From positions 1 to 36,735 of the forward strand of contig CALUMZ010000021.1 in assembly GCA_944321865.1 (NCBI GenBank): a DNA stretch of 36,735 nucleotides. The letters are read 5' to 3'. A model generated the notes under the pieces. That model did no database searches and was not told where the DNA came from. It saw nothing but the letters and a program-made list of their open reading frames with translations. This document shows positions 23,501 through 31,683 of the stretch, one piece after another. The stretch is from an uncultured Muribaculaceae bacterium (GTDB lineage: Bacteria; Bacteroidota; Bacteroidia; Bacteroidales; Muribaculaceae). Every line of letters begins with the position of its first letter. Positions within the stretch are counted from its first letter, which is position 1. The translations under genes were made by a program, and so were the position numbers.

Positions 23501-25120
23501 TTACGATTGCTGCGGTTGATTGCTGTATACAATATTGGCGACTTCGTCGGGCCAAGCACATATTTTGCCTGTCGACTTAAACGACGGCCGTTGCGCATTG
23601 CGCTCACGCAGGTAATCCGACAATTCAGTGGCAAGCACCTTGACCAATTCGGGATTGTCGGCAGCTATGTCGTTCTGCTCGCCTACGTCGTTTTTAACAT
23701 CGTAAAGCCTTATAAGCCCCGATTTCCACGAATATATCAAATGATAGTCACCTTGCAATATTGCTGAATATGCGCCATATCCCTCAACCTCGTTTTGGGT
23801 TTCCCCCCACAAGTTCGGGAAATGCCACACAATGGGGCGATCGTAAACGGCGCTGTCGTTGCGCAACACTCCGGCAAAACTCACACCGTCAATCGTCTGG
23901 ACTGTTTCATATTGCGATATACCGGCCATTTCGAGTATGGTGGGATAGAAATCTTCTATCATCACACGTTGGTCCGAGACAGTACCGCCTTCAGTCACGC
24001 CGGGCCAATACACCATCATCGGCTCATGCACACCGCCCATGAACGCCGACCCCTTCCCCGCACGTGCCGGGGCGTTCTGGTCGCGATTGGCACATCCTTG
24101 TCGCGTATTGTTAAGTGCCTGTCCTCCATTGTCCGACATGAAGATTACTATCGTGTTGCGTGCAACATCGGGCTGCGACTGCAAGAAGTCGAGAATGTCC
24201 CCGAGGCTTTTGTCCATGCCCTCCACAAGTGCAGCATAATTCACCTCGTTGTTATTGAGCGTATCGTTTAGCTGTTTATCGAAACGGTGTTCATAGTTTC
24301 CCGTAAAACGGTTGTCGGGATCAAGAGGCGAGTGTACGGCATAGTGCGACATATACAAGTAGAATGGCTGTCCGGCAGCAATGGGCGTCTTCATCGCCTC
24401 GATTGCTTCGAGAGTGAGTGCCTCAGTCAAGAATATGTCTTGTCCGTGGTATTTTTCAAGCCCCTTGACGGCAAACTTGGGATTGGTGGTTTCTCCAAAA
24501 TTATTCTTTCCCAAGTAACTGCCCGGAGCACCGTTGGCGCCACCTGCGATATTCACATCAAACCCCATCGTTGACGGGTCGGCACCCGGGGTGGTGCGAG
24601 CCCCGAAGTGGGCTTTCCCGCAATGAATAGTGTAATACCCGTTATCATGTAACACCTTGGGAAGAGATGTAATGGGAGTACTGTTGGCTCTGTTGCGTTC
24701 CGAAGTCACAGTGTCGGGCTGAATGCCGTTGAAATTCCATTCGGGCAGTTCTATCATGTCACTGCCGGCATCGGTTTTTTCTCCATATTCGAGTGTCCAG
24801 TTGGTCACACGGTGACGTGACGCATTCATCCCCGACATAAGGCTGCACCGCGTGGGCGACGACACGGCACAGGCATACGCCTCGGTAAACTTCACCCCCA
24901 TCTGCGCGAGCCGTTCCATATTGGGCGTGTGGTAACGGCGGTTGAGCAGTGTGGTGTCGCCATTATAAAATGGCACCGATGTGTCTTGCCACCCCATGTC
25001 GTCCACGAGGAACATTATGATGTTTGGACGGGGTTGTTCTTCTCTCTGTCCGCAACTGCCGGCAAGAACGAGAGGAATGATGCCAGCCGATGACAATAAG
25101 ACTTTATTTAGCAGTTCCAT
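23501..25120 (-). CDS. Sulfatase (S1 family, serine-type), probable lipoprotein
   Basis: Hydrolyses sulfate esters, likely from host or dietary glycans, in the periplasm or at the cell surface. 539 residues. The N-terminus LLSSAGIIPLVLAGSCGQ has a lipobox-like LAGSC. Metal ligands Asp40-Asp41 (FLVDDMGWQD), catalytic signature S87-S-P-T-R91 (formylglycine from Ser, so it needs an anaerobic sulfatase-maturating enzyme), Lys169/His171 (GKAHFG), His263 (HSPLDP) and Asp330-Asn331 (MSDNGG). Substrate class unknown: no SusC/D pair, glycosidase or anSME is nearby, so it is an orphan. Its promoter's -33 box lies in a family 2 repeat. Confidence 0.95.
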   Translation of the reverse strand: MELLNKVLLSSAGIIPLVLAGSCGQREEQPRPNIIMFLVDDMGWQDTSVPFYNGDTTLLNRRYHTPNMERLAQMGVKFTEAYACAVSSPTRCSLMSGMNASRHRVTNWTLEYGEKTDAGSDMIELPEWNFNGIQPDTVTSERNRANSTPITSLPKVLHDNGYYTIHCGKAHFGARTTPGADPSTMGFDVNIAGGANGAPGSYLGKNNFGETTNPKFAVKGLEKYHGQDIFLTEALTLEAIEAMKTPIAAGQPFYLYMSHYAVHSPLDPDNRFTGNYEHRFDKQLNDTLNNNEVNYAALVEGMDKSLGDILDFLQSQPDVARNTIVIFMSDNGGQALNNTRQGCANRDQNAPARAGKGSAFMGGVHEPMMVYWPGVTEGGTVSDQRVMIEDFYPTILEMAGISQYETVQTIDGVSFAGVLRNDSAVYDRPIVWHFPNLWGETQNEVEGYGAYSAILQGDYHLIYSWKSGLIRLYDVKNDVGEQNDIAADNPELVKVLATELSDYLRERNAQRPSFKSTGKICAWPDEVANIVYSNQPQQS

Positions 25121-25163
25121 AAACTAAGATTAACTTGTTATTTCGGGTTTACGTATTATCTTA

Positions 25164-25196
25164 CAAATATAACATTTTACCTTAACTAAACCCAAA
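25164..25196 (-). promoter_or_regulatory. Sulfatase promoter, -33 box inside repeat
   Basis: The minus strand reads TTTG (25193-25196)-N21-TATATTTG (25164-25171); start near 25157, leader 37 nt. The TTTG belongs to the family 2 element that begins at 25187. Confidence 0.7.
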
Positions 25197-25270
25197 TCGG
25201 TCATTAGATTTGGCATAAAAGGCACACCCGGAACAATTTTTTTGCGATCAAATTACCGTTTTGGGTTAAA
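25187..25270. mobile_element. MITE-like family 2 element, copy 2 (84 bp)
   Basis: Left end TAAACCCAAATCGGTCATT, right end the inverse TTAACCCAAAACGGTAATT (16 of 19 matching). The interior is short, has no ORF and contains a T7 run. No obvious target duplication. Confidence 0.7.
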
Positions 25271-25300
25271 CAAAATCTACGTCACGGCTTCGCCTTGTGT

Positions 25301-25329
25301 CAAAATTTTGCGTCCCTGCTGCCACAATG
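25301..25329. repeat. Family 1 fragment next to family 2 copy 2
   Basis: CAAAATTTTGCGTC and the following 15 bp match the right half of the family 1 palindrome module in 26 of 29 positions. The left half is gone. Confidence 0.55.
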
Positions 25330-25363
25330 CCGTATAAAGGGCAGTTTCGTCCCCCCCCGGAGA

Positions 25364-25410
25364 AAAAGGAAATGCACTATCATCGGCAGGATGACGGCGC
25401 ATTTCCTTTT
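25364..25410 (-). terminator. Bidirectional-looking terminator after the TPR gene
   Basis: AAAAGGAAATGC (25364-25375) pairs with GCATTTCCTTTT (25399-25410), 12 bp, with an inner TCATC/GATGA stem; T-rich on both strands. Confidence 0.8.
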
Positions 25411-25440
25411 ATATTTCTATTTCAATCGATTGAAACCTTG

Positions 25441-26115
25441 TCACTTGCCTGCCATTGCATTGGCACGGTCAAGATACTTGTCAACGTCGAAATTATAATT
25501 GCGGGAAAAGTCGGGATAACGATCCTTGATGGTTTGGAACACCTCGGCTTCGGCTGCATAATTTTTTTGTTCGCGGTAAATTGTAGCCTTCTTAACCATA
25601 AACAACGGAGTGTAATAGTTATTGTCGTCCGACAAGGTGATGGCATTGTCGTATGCGGCAAGAGCTTCATCGTATTTCCCTGTATTTACATAGCAATCGC
25701 CTAACAACGATTGGGCAGCAGGACCTATTATCACGCCCTGCGGGTCGAAATTGTTGATGTAGCTTATTGCTTCGTCATACTTGCCGTCGTTGTAAAGCAA
25801 TATGGCAGCATTCAAGTTGGCACGATTCGAAGCCGAATTGCTATAATTTTCAGCAATTGCCTTATATTGCACGAGTGCTATCGAATCGTTACCTTGTGCA
25901 AGCTGCATGTCGGCTTGCGATATTTCGTTTTTCGCGCTTTCGATTCCCGGGTTACGAATGCCATATATATATCCCATTATTATAGCAGCAATAACGACTA
26001 TTGCGCCGCACACCCAGTAAATGTAATTTTTGTTGTTTTCAACTTTTTGTTCTATCGACGACAGCGATTCGTTAAGTTCATCAATCGATGTACGCGTATT
26101 TTCTTTCTTGGCCAT
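25441..26115 (-). CDS. Membrane-anchored TPR protein
   Basis: 224 residues. A charged N-terminus (MAKKENTRTSIDELNESLSSIEQKVENNKNY) precedes one transmembrane helix (IYWVCGAIVVIAAIIMGYIYGI, about 32-53), then about four tetratricopeptide repeats (AQGNDSIALVQYKAIAENYSNS, LYNDGKYDEAISYINNF, CYVNTGKYDEALAAYDNAI, IYREQKNYAAEAEVFQTIKDRYPD). The layout is that of YfgM/BamD-like periplasm-facing scaffolds. In other Bacteroidota a similar gene neighbours ribH (memory); ribH is not in this window. Likely a protein-protein interaction factor. -7 box TACTTTTG at 26173-26180. Confidence 0.85.
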   Translation of the reverse strand: MAKKENTRTSIDELNESLSSIEQKVENNKNYIYWVCGAIVVIAAIIMGYIYGIRNPGIESAKNEISQADMQLAQGNDSIALVQYKAIAENYSNSASNRANLNAAILLYNDGKYDEAISYINNFDPQGVIIGPAAQSLLGDCYVNTGKYDEALAAYDNAITLSDDNNYYTPLFMVKKATIYREQKNYAAEAEVFQTIKDRYPDFSRNYNFDVDKYLDRANAMAGK

Positions 26116-26172
26116 TTTTGTAATGTGTGATATTTCTTCTATGTATGTTGTTTATTCCGAATTTTTGATTTG

Positions 26173-26180
26173 CAAAAGTA
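26173..26180 (-). promoter_or_regulatory. -7 promoter box of the TPR gene
   Basis: The minus strand reads TACTTTTG, 58 bp from the ATG; -33 is only TTTT. Confidence 0.4.
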
Positions 26181-26275
26181 ATAGTTTCCAACTAAATAAA
26201 AAAACTTTTGCCAAAAAGAATGTCAGAATAGGCACGTAACACGAAAGATTTGCTATCGCAGCAATTTTTCAATCA

Positions 26276-26485
26276 TTATTTTGATATTCCGGGGAACTCT
26301 TTTCTCATCTTCTTCATCCAAATGGAATCCATGAATTGTTCTATTAACGAGCCTAAGTTTACGGTAGAAATATCCACATCAATCTCATTGGGGTTGAACG
26401 GTTTTGTTATAACCTCTGTTGAATTTTCCCCATTGAGGTCTTCTTTTTCCACTTCCGACTCGCTTTGTTTTCTAATATCAGCCAT
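26276..26485 (-). CDS. Small protein, possible N-terminal fragment of a DUF262 protein
   Basis: 69 residues: an acidic/polar head (MADIRKQSESEVEKEDLNGE), then KPFNPNEIDVDISTVNLGSLIEQ, which matches the opening of DUF262/GmrSD-type proteins, and a basic end MKKMRKEFPGISK. The DUF262 catalytic part (DGQQR and beyond) is missing. It is either a truncated defence or restriction gene or an independent small protein. Base composition is lower in GC than the neighbours. A TATCTTTG -7 box lies at 26506-26513 beside a 16-bp AT palindrome (26518-26533). Confidence 0.5.
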   Translation of the reverse strand: MADIRKQSESEVEKEDLNGENSTEVITKPFNPNEIDVDISTVNLGSLIEQFMDSIWMKKMRKEFPGISK

Positions 26486-26533
26486 AAATTAAAACGAATT
26501 TTATACAAAGATATTGATTTAATTATAATTAAA

Positions 26534-26835
26534 TAGACATTCAATCGATTTTTATATAGAAAGTTCGGTTTTATCAACGTGTCCGGCATTGTCGTTATTG
26601 CCGCGGAAATGCCAACCGGGATTTAACCTTGTTCACGTTTAATGCAATCGAATGATGCCGGCTCGCTACTTGTCGTTCTTTATATTCCAGTGGGAATAAC
26701 TCCGGCGGCTGTAAAAAAGCACACACCAACGGGTTATGTGCAGAAAGTTGCACAATTGCCGCCGAATCGTGCCGTAAAATGGTAAAAAAATATTCTTTTT
26801 TCTTAAATTGTTTCTCTGCGTGTTCCCATTTTCAA
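26534..26835. other. Intergenic stretch without recognisable gene
   Basis: No coding frame, terminator or promoter pair seen in about 300 bp; GC is mixed and no repeat family member is recognised. Confidence 0.5.
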
Positions 26836-26843
26836 TATATTTG
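26836..26843 (+). promoter_or_regulatory. -7 promoter box of the XRE-cupin gene
   Basis: TATATTTG, perfect -7, with TTTC 21 bp upstream. The transcript start near 26850 is followed by a GTGGTTA...TAACCAC hairpin in the leader. Confidence 0.5.
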
Positions 26844-26931
26844 CTTCAGAGTGGTTAAGAAAAAGAGAATAACCACACACATTTAACACTTGCAATGTTA
26901 ACAAAGAAACAAAAATAACATATACACACCT

Positions 26932-27489
26932 ATGACAAAGATTGAAAATATCGAAGACGTGGCAAAACGGCTCAAAGGGCTGCGCGAGGCTCTTGAAATG
27001 AGCGCCGAAGAGGTTGCCAACGTATGTGGTATCGATGCCGATACCTATAAAGCATATGAAGCGGGGAGTATAGATATTCCTGTAAGTTTCGTCCGCACGC
27101 TTGCCCACAAGTTTGGGGTGGAATTGCCGGCTATCTTGTTTGGTGAAGAACCCAAGATGAGCAGCTACTTTGTGACACGACGCGGCAACGGCGTGAGCGT
27201 AGAACGCTCCAAGGCTTATAGCTACCAAGCACTTGCCGCAGGATTTGCCAGCAAGATAATAAACCCCTACATGGTAACAGTAGAACCGAGCGACACGCCA
27301 CGTGGCAACTATAACACCCATGATGGGCAGGAATTTAACTATGTAGTGGAAGGCCGCATGGAAATACAAATCTCGGGCAACACTTTCACGCTCGAGACAG
27401 GCGACAGCATAATCTTCAACTCTTCGCTACCTCATCGCATGCGTGCTCTCGATGGCAAGCCGGTGCGGTTCCTTGCTATTATTTCATAA
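26932..27489 (+). CDS. XRE-family regulator with C-terminal cupin domain
   Basis: 185 residues. Helix-turn-helix of the XRE/HTH_3 type at about 12-67 (LREALEMSAEEVANVCGIDADTYKAYEAG), then a cupin_2 barrel at about 110-184 (THDGQEFNYVVEGRMEIQISG, TLETGDSIIFNSSLPHRM, with His130 and His168 as possible metal or ligand contacts). This PuuR-like architecture binds a small effector and controls adjacent metabolic genes. The acyl-CoA synthetase 80 bp downstream on the same strand is the likely target and partner; no separate promoter is visible between them. Confidence 0.9.
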   Translation: MTKIENIEDVAKRLKGLREALEMSAEEVANVCGIDADTYKAYEAGSIDIPVSFVRTLAHKFGVELPAILFGEEPKMSSYFVTRRGNGVSVERSKAYSYQALAAGFASKIINPYMVTVEPSDTPRGNYNTHDGQEFNYVVEGRMEIQISGNTFTLETGDSIIFNSSLPHRMRALDGKPVRFLAIIS

Positions 27490-27569
27490 AGCCATAACAT
27501 CAAGCATATCACACACACAAGAACCCTGTATAAGAAATAAAACACGGTCATTTATATTTACACGAAATC

Positions 27570-29234
27570 ATGTTAGAAAAATATTTAGATAAGATTGATT
27601 TTGAGTCGTATGAGGATTTTTTACAGAATTTTCATATCACTGTGCCCGACAATTTTAACTTTGCATACGATGTTGTAGACGAGTGGGCTCGCATTGCACC
27701 CGATAAAAAAGCCCTGTTGTGGGTGAACGAAAACGGCGAGTCGCGCCAGTTCACATTTGCCGACATAAAGCGCGAGAGCGACAAGGCCGCCTCCTACTTC
27801 ATGCAACTCGGCATCGGGCATGGCGACATGGTGATGCTGATAATGAAACGCCGTTACCAGTTTTGGTTTGCAATAACGGCACTGCACAAAATAGGAGCAG
27901 CAGTAATTCCGGCCACTCACCTGCTCACCGAAAAAGACATTATCTACCGGGCAAATGCCGCCGACATAAAAGCAATAGTGGCCGTGGGCGATGACATAGT
28001 GGTCGAACATATCAACAAGGCATTGCCACAGTCGCCATCGATAAAAAATGTGATTTCAATCGGCCCCGAGATTCCCGCCGGGTGGGAAGACTTCAACAGC
28101 GGGTGCGAAGCGGCCCCCGAATTTGTCAAGCCGGAGTTTGTCAACAGCAACGACGACATTTCGCTCATGTATTTCACATCGGGCACAACCGGAGAACCCA
28201 AGATGGTGGCACATGACTTCACATATCCGCTCGGCCACATCATCACGGCCAAGTATTGGCACAACCTCGACGAGAACAGCTTGCACTTCACTCTTGCCGA
28301 CACCGGTTGGGGCAAGGCCGTGTGGGGCAAGTATTACGGGCAATGGCTTGTGGGTGCCAATGTGTTTGTCTACGACTTCGAGAAATTCAAGCCGGTGGAC
28401 GTGTTGCACATGATACACAACTACGGCATCACGTCATTCTGCGCACCACCGACCGTTTTCCGCTTCCTTATCCGCGAAGACCTCACTCAGTTTGACCTGT
28501 CTACCCTCAAATATTGCACAATTGCCGGCGAGGCTCTGAATCCGAGTGTATACGACGAATGGTACAAGTTGACCGGAATAAAGTTGATGGAAGCATATGG
28601 GCAGACCGAGACCACCGTCACCATAGGCACATATCCGTGGGTCGAGCCGCGTCCGGGCTCGATGGGAAAGAAGGGTCCGGTCTACGACATTGCGCTGCTC
28701 ACATCCGACGGGCGATGGGCCGAAGACGGCGAAGAAGGGGAAATTGTCGTTAAGACTCACGACGGCCGCCGCCCGGTGGGACTGTTCAAAGAGTATTACC
28801 GCGACCCCGAACTGACGCACCAACAGTACCACGACAACATATACCACACAGGCGATGTGGCTTGGCGCGACGAAGATGGTTACTACTGGTTCATAGGCCG
28901 CAAGGACGATGTTATCAAGTCGAGCGGCTATCGCATAGGCCCGTTTGAAGTGGAATCGGCACTCATGACACACCCTGCCGTGGTGGAATGTGCCATCACA
29001 GGCGTGCCCGACGAGATACGCGGACAGGTGGTAAAGGCAACAATCGTGCTGTCGAAAGAGTATAAAGGGAAAGAAGGTCCCGAACTTGTGAAGGAAATCC
29101 AAGACCACGTGAAGCACACCACGGCACCATATAAGTATCCGCGCGTGGTGGAATTTGTGGACGAGTTGCCCAAGACCATCAGCGGCAAGATACGCCGCGT
29201 GGAGATTCGCAACAAGCACACCTCCCAATCATAG
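27570..29234 (+). CDS. AMP-forming acyl-CoA synthetase (ANL superfamily)
   Basis: Activates a carboxylic acid with ATP to an acyl-adenylate and then transfers it to CoA. 554 residues. Motifs: P-loop YFTSGTTGEPK (201-211), YGQTETT (343-349), TGD (427-429), hinge GRKDDVIKSSGYRIGPFEVE (443-462) and catalytic Lys540 (PKTISGK). The family style resembles medium-chain acyl-CoA or acetate/propionate ligases (ACSM-like); chain length cannot be deduced. Pairing with an XRE-cupin regulator suggests induction by the acid or its CoA ester. Ended by an excellent hairpin at 29254-29298. Confidence 0.93.
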   Translation: MLEKYLDKIDFESYEDFLQNFHITVPDNFNFAYDVVDEWARIAPDKKALLWVNENGESRQFTFADIKRESDKAASYFMQLGIGHGDMVMLIMKRRYQFWFAITALHKIGAAVIPATHLLTEKDIIYRANAADIKAIVAVGDDIVVEHINKALPQSPSIKNVISIGPEIPAGWEDFNSGCEAAPEFVKPEFVNSNDDISLMYFTSGTTGEPKMVAHDFTYPLGHIITAKYWHNLDENSLHFTLADTGWGKAVWGKYYGQWLVGANVFVYDFEKFKPVDVLHMIHNYGITSFCAPPTVFRFLIREDLTQFDLSTLKYCTIAGEALNPSVYDEWYKLTGIKLMEAYGQTETTVTIGTYPWVEPRPGSMGKKGPVYDIALLTSDGRWAEDGEEGEIVVKTHDGRRPVGLFKEYYRDPELTHQQYHDNIYHTGDVAWRDEDGYYWFIGRKDDVIKSSGYRIGPFEVESALMTHPAVVECAITGVPDEIRGQVVKATIVLSKEYKGKEGPELVKEIQDHVKHTTAPYKYPRVVEFVDELPKTISGKIRRVEIRNKHTSQS

Positions 29235-29253
29235 AGAGGGGTACATGCCCCGG

Positions 29254-29298
29254 CAGAAAAGGCGCATAGCGACCGGAAATCGCTATGCGCCTTTTCTG
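29254..29298 (+). terminator. 19-bp perfect hairpin terminator
   Basis: CAGAAAAGGCGCATAGCGA pairs with the inverse arm ending 29298 around a 7-nt loop. The stem itself ends in CCTTTTCTG, so the U-rich part is built into the 3' arm. It could stop transcription in both directions. Confidence 0.75.
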
Positions 29299-29327
29299 TG
29301 TATATGCAGACAGTTCCTAAATACTTC

Positions 29328-29579
29328 TAAACCCAAATCGGTCATTAGATTTTATGTCGATTTTTAGGATTATATAGGGAGTGCATCAAAATGGAGAAAA
29401 GGGCTGCACAGCTGCCTTTTTTTAACATCTTCCATAATTTTGATATACCTTCGAGCCGCAGGCATAGCGGGCTATGTCAAGATTCATGCCTTGGAAAACT
29501 GCCGGCAAAAGCTAAAAAGCGGCATAAAAAGCATTATTCAAAACCGATATTTGCACCCTAATGACCGTTTTGGGTTAAA
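29328..29579. mobile_element. MITE-like family 2 element, copy 3 (252 bp)
   Basis: Left end TAAACCCAAATCGGTCATTA (29328-29347), right end its inverse with two mismatches (to 29579). The left 44 bp match 20021-20064. The interior has no ORF and contains a family 1 element (29378-29451). Confidence 0.75.
29378..29451. mobile_element. Family 1 mini-element nested in family 2 copy 3
   Basis: Left end GGGAGTGCATCAAAATGGA, right end inverse of AAGGTATATCAAAATTATGG. The interior holds GGGCTGCACAGCTGCC and a T7. It aligns with 14003-14047. Confidence 0.65.
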
Positions 29580-29679
29580 GCAATGCATTTTTGTTTTGTT
29601 CCGGATTTAACACAGCCATCCTTTGGCGCATATCCTGTATCATAAACAACCGAAGTGCAAAAAATAAATCACGATGATG

Positions 29680-29711
29680 CTTGTATTTGTCGCGCCGATA
29701 TGTTAACTTTG
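29680..29711 (+). promoter_or_regulatory. Promoter giving a possibly leaderless transcript
   Basis: CTTG-N20-TAACTTTG. The -7 box ends 6 bp before the ATG at 29718, so the transcript probably begins at or next to the start codon. Confidence 0.55.
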
Positions 29712-29717
29712 ACTACT

Positions 29718-29999
29718 ATGGAAGAAAAAAACAAACATCACAGGCCGATTGTGCCGTTATGGTTCGGCATCGTGGCGGCTGCCTCGTTTATCCCGGTTAT
29801 AGTGTGGCCATGGATGATTGCTTCATCGGGCGCATTCGACGAGCCGGGCAACATGTCGAATTTGTTGCTGATTACGTTCCCGGTGTATGCCGTGTTGTCG
29901 ATTTACCTGTCTTACCGCTCGATTGCCGAACGTCCATACATAGCAGTGATACTGATTGCCATATTATGGCTGTCATTTGGTGCATTGTGGCTCCTATAA
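29718..29999 (+). CDS. Small membrane protein, three predicted TM helices
   Basis: 93 residues. After a polar head (MEEKNKHHRP) come three hydrophobic helices: IVPLWFGIVAAASFIPVIVWPWMI, LLLITFPVYAVLSIYLSYRSI and YIAVILIAILWLSFGALWLL. No family recognised. The ATG at 29718 is chosen because the promoter at 29680-29711 would start transcription there; upstream in-frame starts would lie before the transcript start. It is 13 bp before the helicase start and likely cotranscribed with it. Confidence 0.7.
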   Translation: MEEKNKHHRPIVPLWFGIVAAASFIPVIVWPWMIASSGAFDEPGNMSNLLLITFPVYAVLSIYLSYRSIAERPYIAVILIAILWLSFGALWLL

Positions 30000-30012
30000 C
30001 ATTAAAAATTGC

Positions 30013-31350
30013 ATGAAAGAAGAGGAAATATTGCAACGATTGCACACACGCTTGGGCATAGGGCAACTGAATGAAATGCAGAATGCCATGAACTGCCGTT
30101 CACGCGAAGGTGGCGACATGGTATTGCTGTCCCCTACCGGAACCGGAAAAACAGTGGCATACCTGTTGCCCGTATTACAGGCAATAAAAGCCGACAATGG
30201 CACGGTGCAATGTGTCATTGTCGCTCCATCGCGCGAACTTGTGCAGCAAATCGACGGCGTAGTCAGGGCATTGGCTTCTGCCGAATTGAAAATCACTTGT
30301 TGCTATGGCGGACACAATGTGACTGATGAAAAAAATTCATTGGCAGCCACCCCGACCATAATTGTCGGCACTCCGGGACGGCTGCTCGACCACATCAACC
30401 GCAGGCATGTCGATGTGTCGACGGTACGCCTGTTGGTGCTCGATGAATTTGACAAATCACTCGAACTCGGATTCCACGATGAAATGAACAGAATCATCAA
30501 GCACATGACTCATATCTCGCGCCGGTTCCTGACATCGGCTACAACCCTGAAAGAAATTCCCGATTTCTTGCGGCTTAACCGCCCTAAAGAACTGAATTTT
30601 CTCGGAGGGAAAAAGCAAGTTGACGATCGCATAAAGGTGTGGCAAGTGAAGTCGCCCGACAAGGATAAGCTACAGGCACTGCTGTCGCTGCTTAAGTGCA
30701 TCTCCGACGAAAGGACGATGATATTTGTCAATTACCGTGAGTCGGTCGAACGTGTGTATGACTTTTTAAAAACACACAATCTGCCGGCAGGAATGTACCA
30801 CGGCGGGCTTGAACAGCTTGACAGGGAAAAAGCTGTGGCACTGTTTAACAACGGTACAAACAAGATACTTGTAACCACCGACCTTGCAGCACGCGGGCTT
30901 GACATAACCGATGTGGGAAATATAATTCATTACCACCTGCCGGCGAGTGCCGAGGTGTATACCCACCGCAACGGGCGCACCGCGCGCATGGAGGCAACCG
31001 GCGAGGCCTATGTGATAACCGGTCCCGGGGAGGAGTTGCCAGCATTCATCGAAACCGACGGCATGATGCAGTTGCCGGCTGCCGGTGAAGCCGTTGGCGG
31101 CCACGCATTCATTGCCGATACCGCCTCGCTGTATTTCAATGCAGGGAAAAAGGAGAAAATATCGCGCGGCGACATTGCCGGTTTCTTGCTGAAGAACAGC
31201 GACCTTGCCGCTGACGAACTGGGTAGCATCGACCTCCGCGACCATTATGCGATAGCGGCCATACCGGCAGCCAAGGCCCGGCAGGTGCTAAAGCAAGTGG
31301 AGCGGCTGAAAATCAAAAACAAACGCCTGAAGATAACATTGGTGGAATAG
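30013..31350 (+). CDS. DEAD-box-type RNA helicase (DEFD variant)
   Basis: ATP-dependent RNA unwinding or remodelling, 445 residues. Q-motif region LNEMQ (20-23), motif I SPTGTGKT (40-47), Ia APSREL (71-76), Ib TPGR (120-123), motif II DEFD (144-147) instead of DEAD, motif III SAT (175-177), motifs IV-VI including TTDLAARGLDI and HRNGRTAR. The C-terminal about 70 residues (KKEKISRGDIAGFLLKNSDLAADELGSIDLRDHYAIAAIP) resemble a DbpA-type RNA-binding domain, suggesting an rRNA-assembly role. The start at 30013 avoids overlap with the upstream gene. Followed by repeat block B. Confidence 0.92.
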   Translation: MKEEEILQRLHTRLGIGQLNEMQNAMNCRSREGGDMVLLSPTGTGKTVAYLLPVLQAIKADNGTVQCVIVAPSRELVQQIDGVVRALASAELKITCCYGGHNVTDEKNSLAATPTIIVGTPGRLLDHINRRHVDVSTVRLLVLDEFDKSLELGFHDEMNRIIKHMTHISRRFLTSATTLKEIPDFLRLNRPKELNFLGGKKQVDDRIKVWQVKSPDKDKLQALLSLLKCISDERTMIFVNYRESVERVYDFLKTHNLPAGMYHGGLEQLDREKAVALFNNGTNKILVTTDLAARGLDITDVGNIIHYHLPASAEVYTHRNGRTARMEATGEAYVITGPGEELPAFIETDGMMQLPAAGEAVGGHAFIADTASLYFNAGKKEKISRGDIAGFLLKNSDLAADELGSIDLRDHYAIAAIPAAKARQVLKQVERLKIKNKRLKITLVE

Positions 31351-31393
31351 ATGGGGAAAGGGTTGCAAGAATTTCATTTTTATGATATTGACC

Positions 31394-31513
31394 GTAGAGG
31401 GTGTATCAGAATGCAATTTTACCAAGTCGTAGAGACGTGGCGTGCCGCGTCTCGGCAGCATTAATGGCATATAACATATTTAATGTCAGACAGTTTGCCA
31501 ACCCGGTTGTAGT
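31394..31513. repeat. Family 1 repeat block B, module B1
   Basis: Begins GTAGA-GGGTGTATCAGAAT, contains the palindrome 31432-31453, ends ACCCGGTTGTAG. Homologous, in the same orientation, to 18591-18707. Confidence 0.7.
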
Positions 31514-31683
31514 GGGTGTATCAAAATGCGATTTTTTTAGGTGTAGAGACGTGGCGTGCCGCGTCTCGATGTTCGCAACAACATATAAAACATTCAATAT
31601 CAATAATTTATCCAACCAGATTGTAGAGACGCAAAATTTTGCGTCTCTACTGCTACATTGGAAATAACAATTTTGATACACCC
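31514..31683. mobile_element. MITE-like family 1 element, copy B2 (170 bp)
   Basis: GGGTGTATCAAAAT (31514-31527) and exact inverse (31670-31683). Contains a GGC/GCC-centred palindrome (31546-31567) and the perfect 28-bp palindrome (31623-31650). About 90% identical to copy A2 in inverted orientation. Confidence 0.75.

Noticed and set aside
25420..25435. 16-bp palindrome TTTCAATCGATTGAAA after the TPR gene
   Set aside because: AT-rich, downstream of the stop and beside a proper terminator; no sign of an operator role.
26518..26533. 16-bp AT-only palindrome at the DUF262-like gene
   Set aside because: Made only of A and T in an AT-rich stretch, so little weight as an operator; mentioned only as context.
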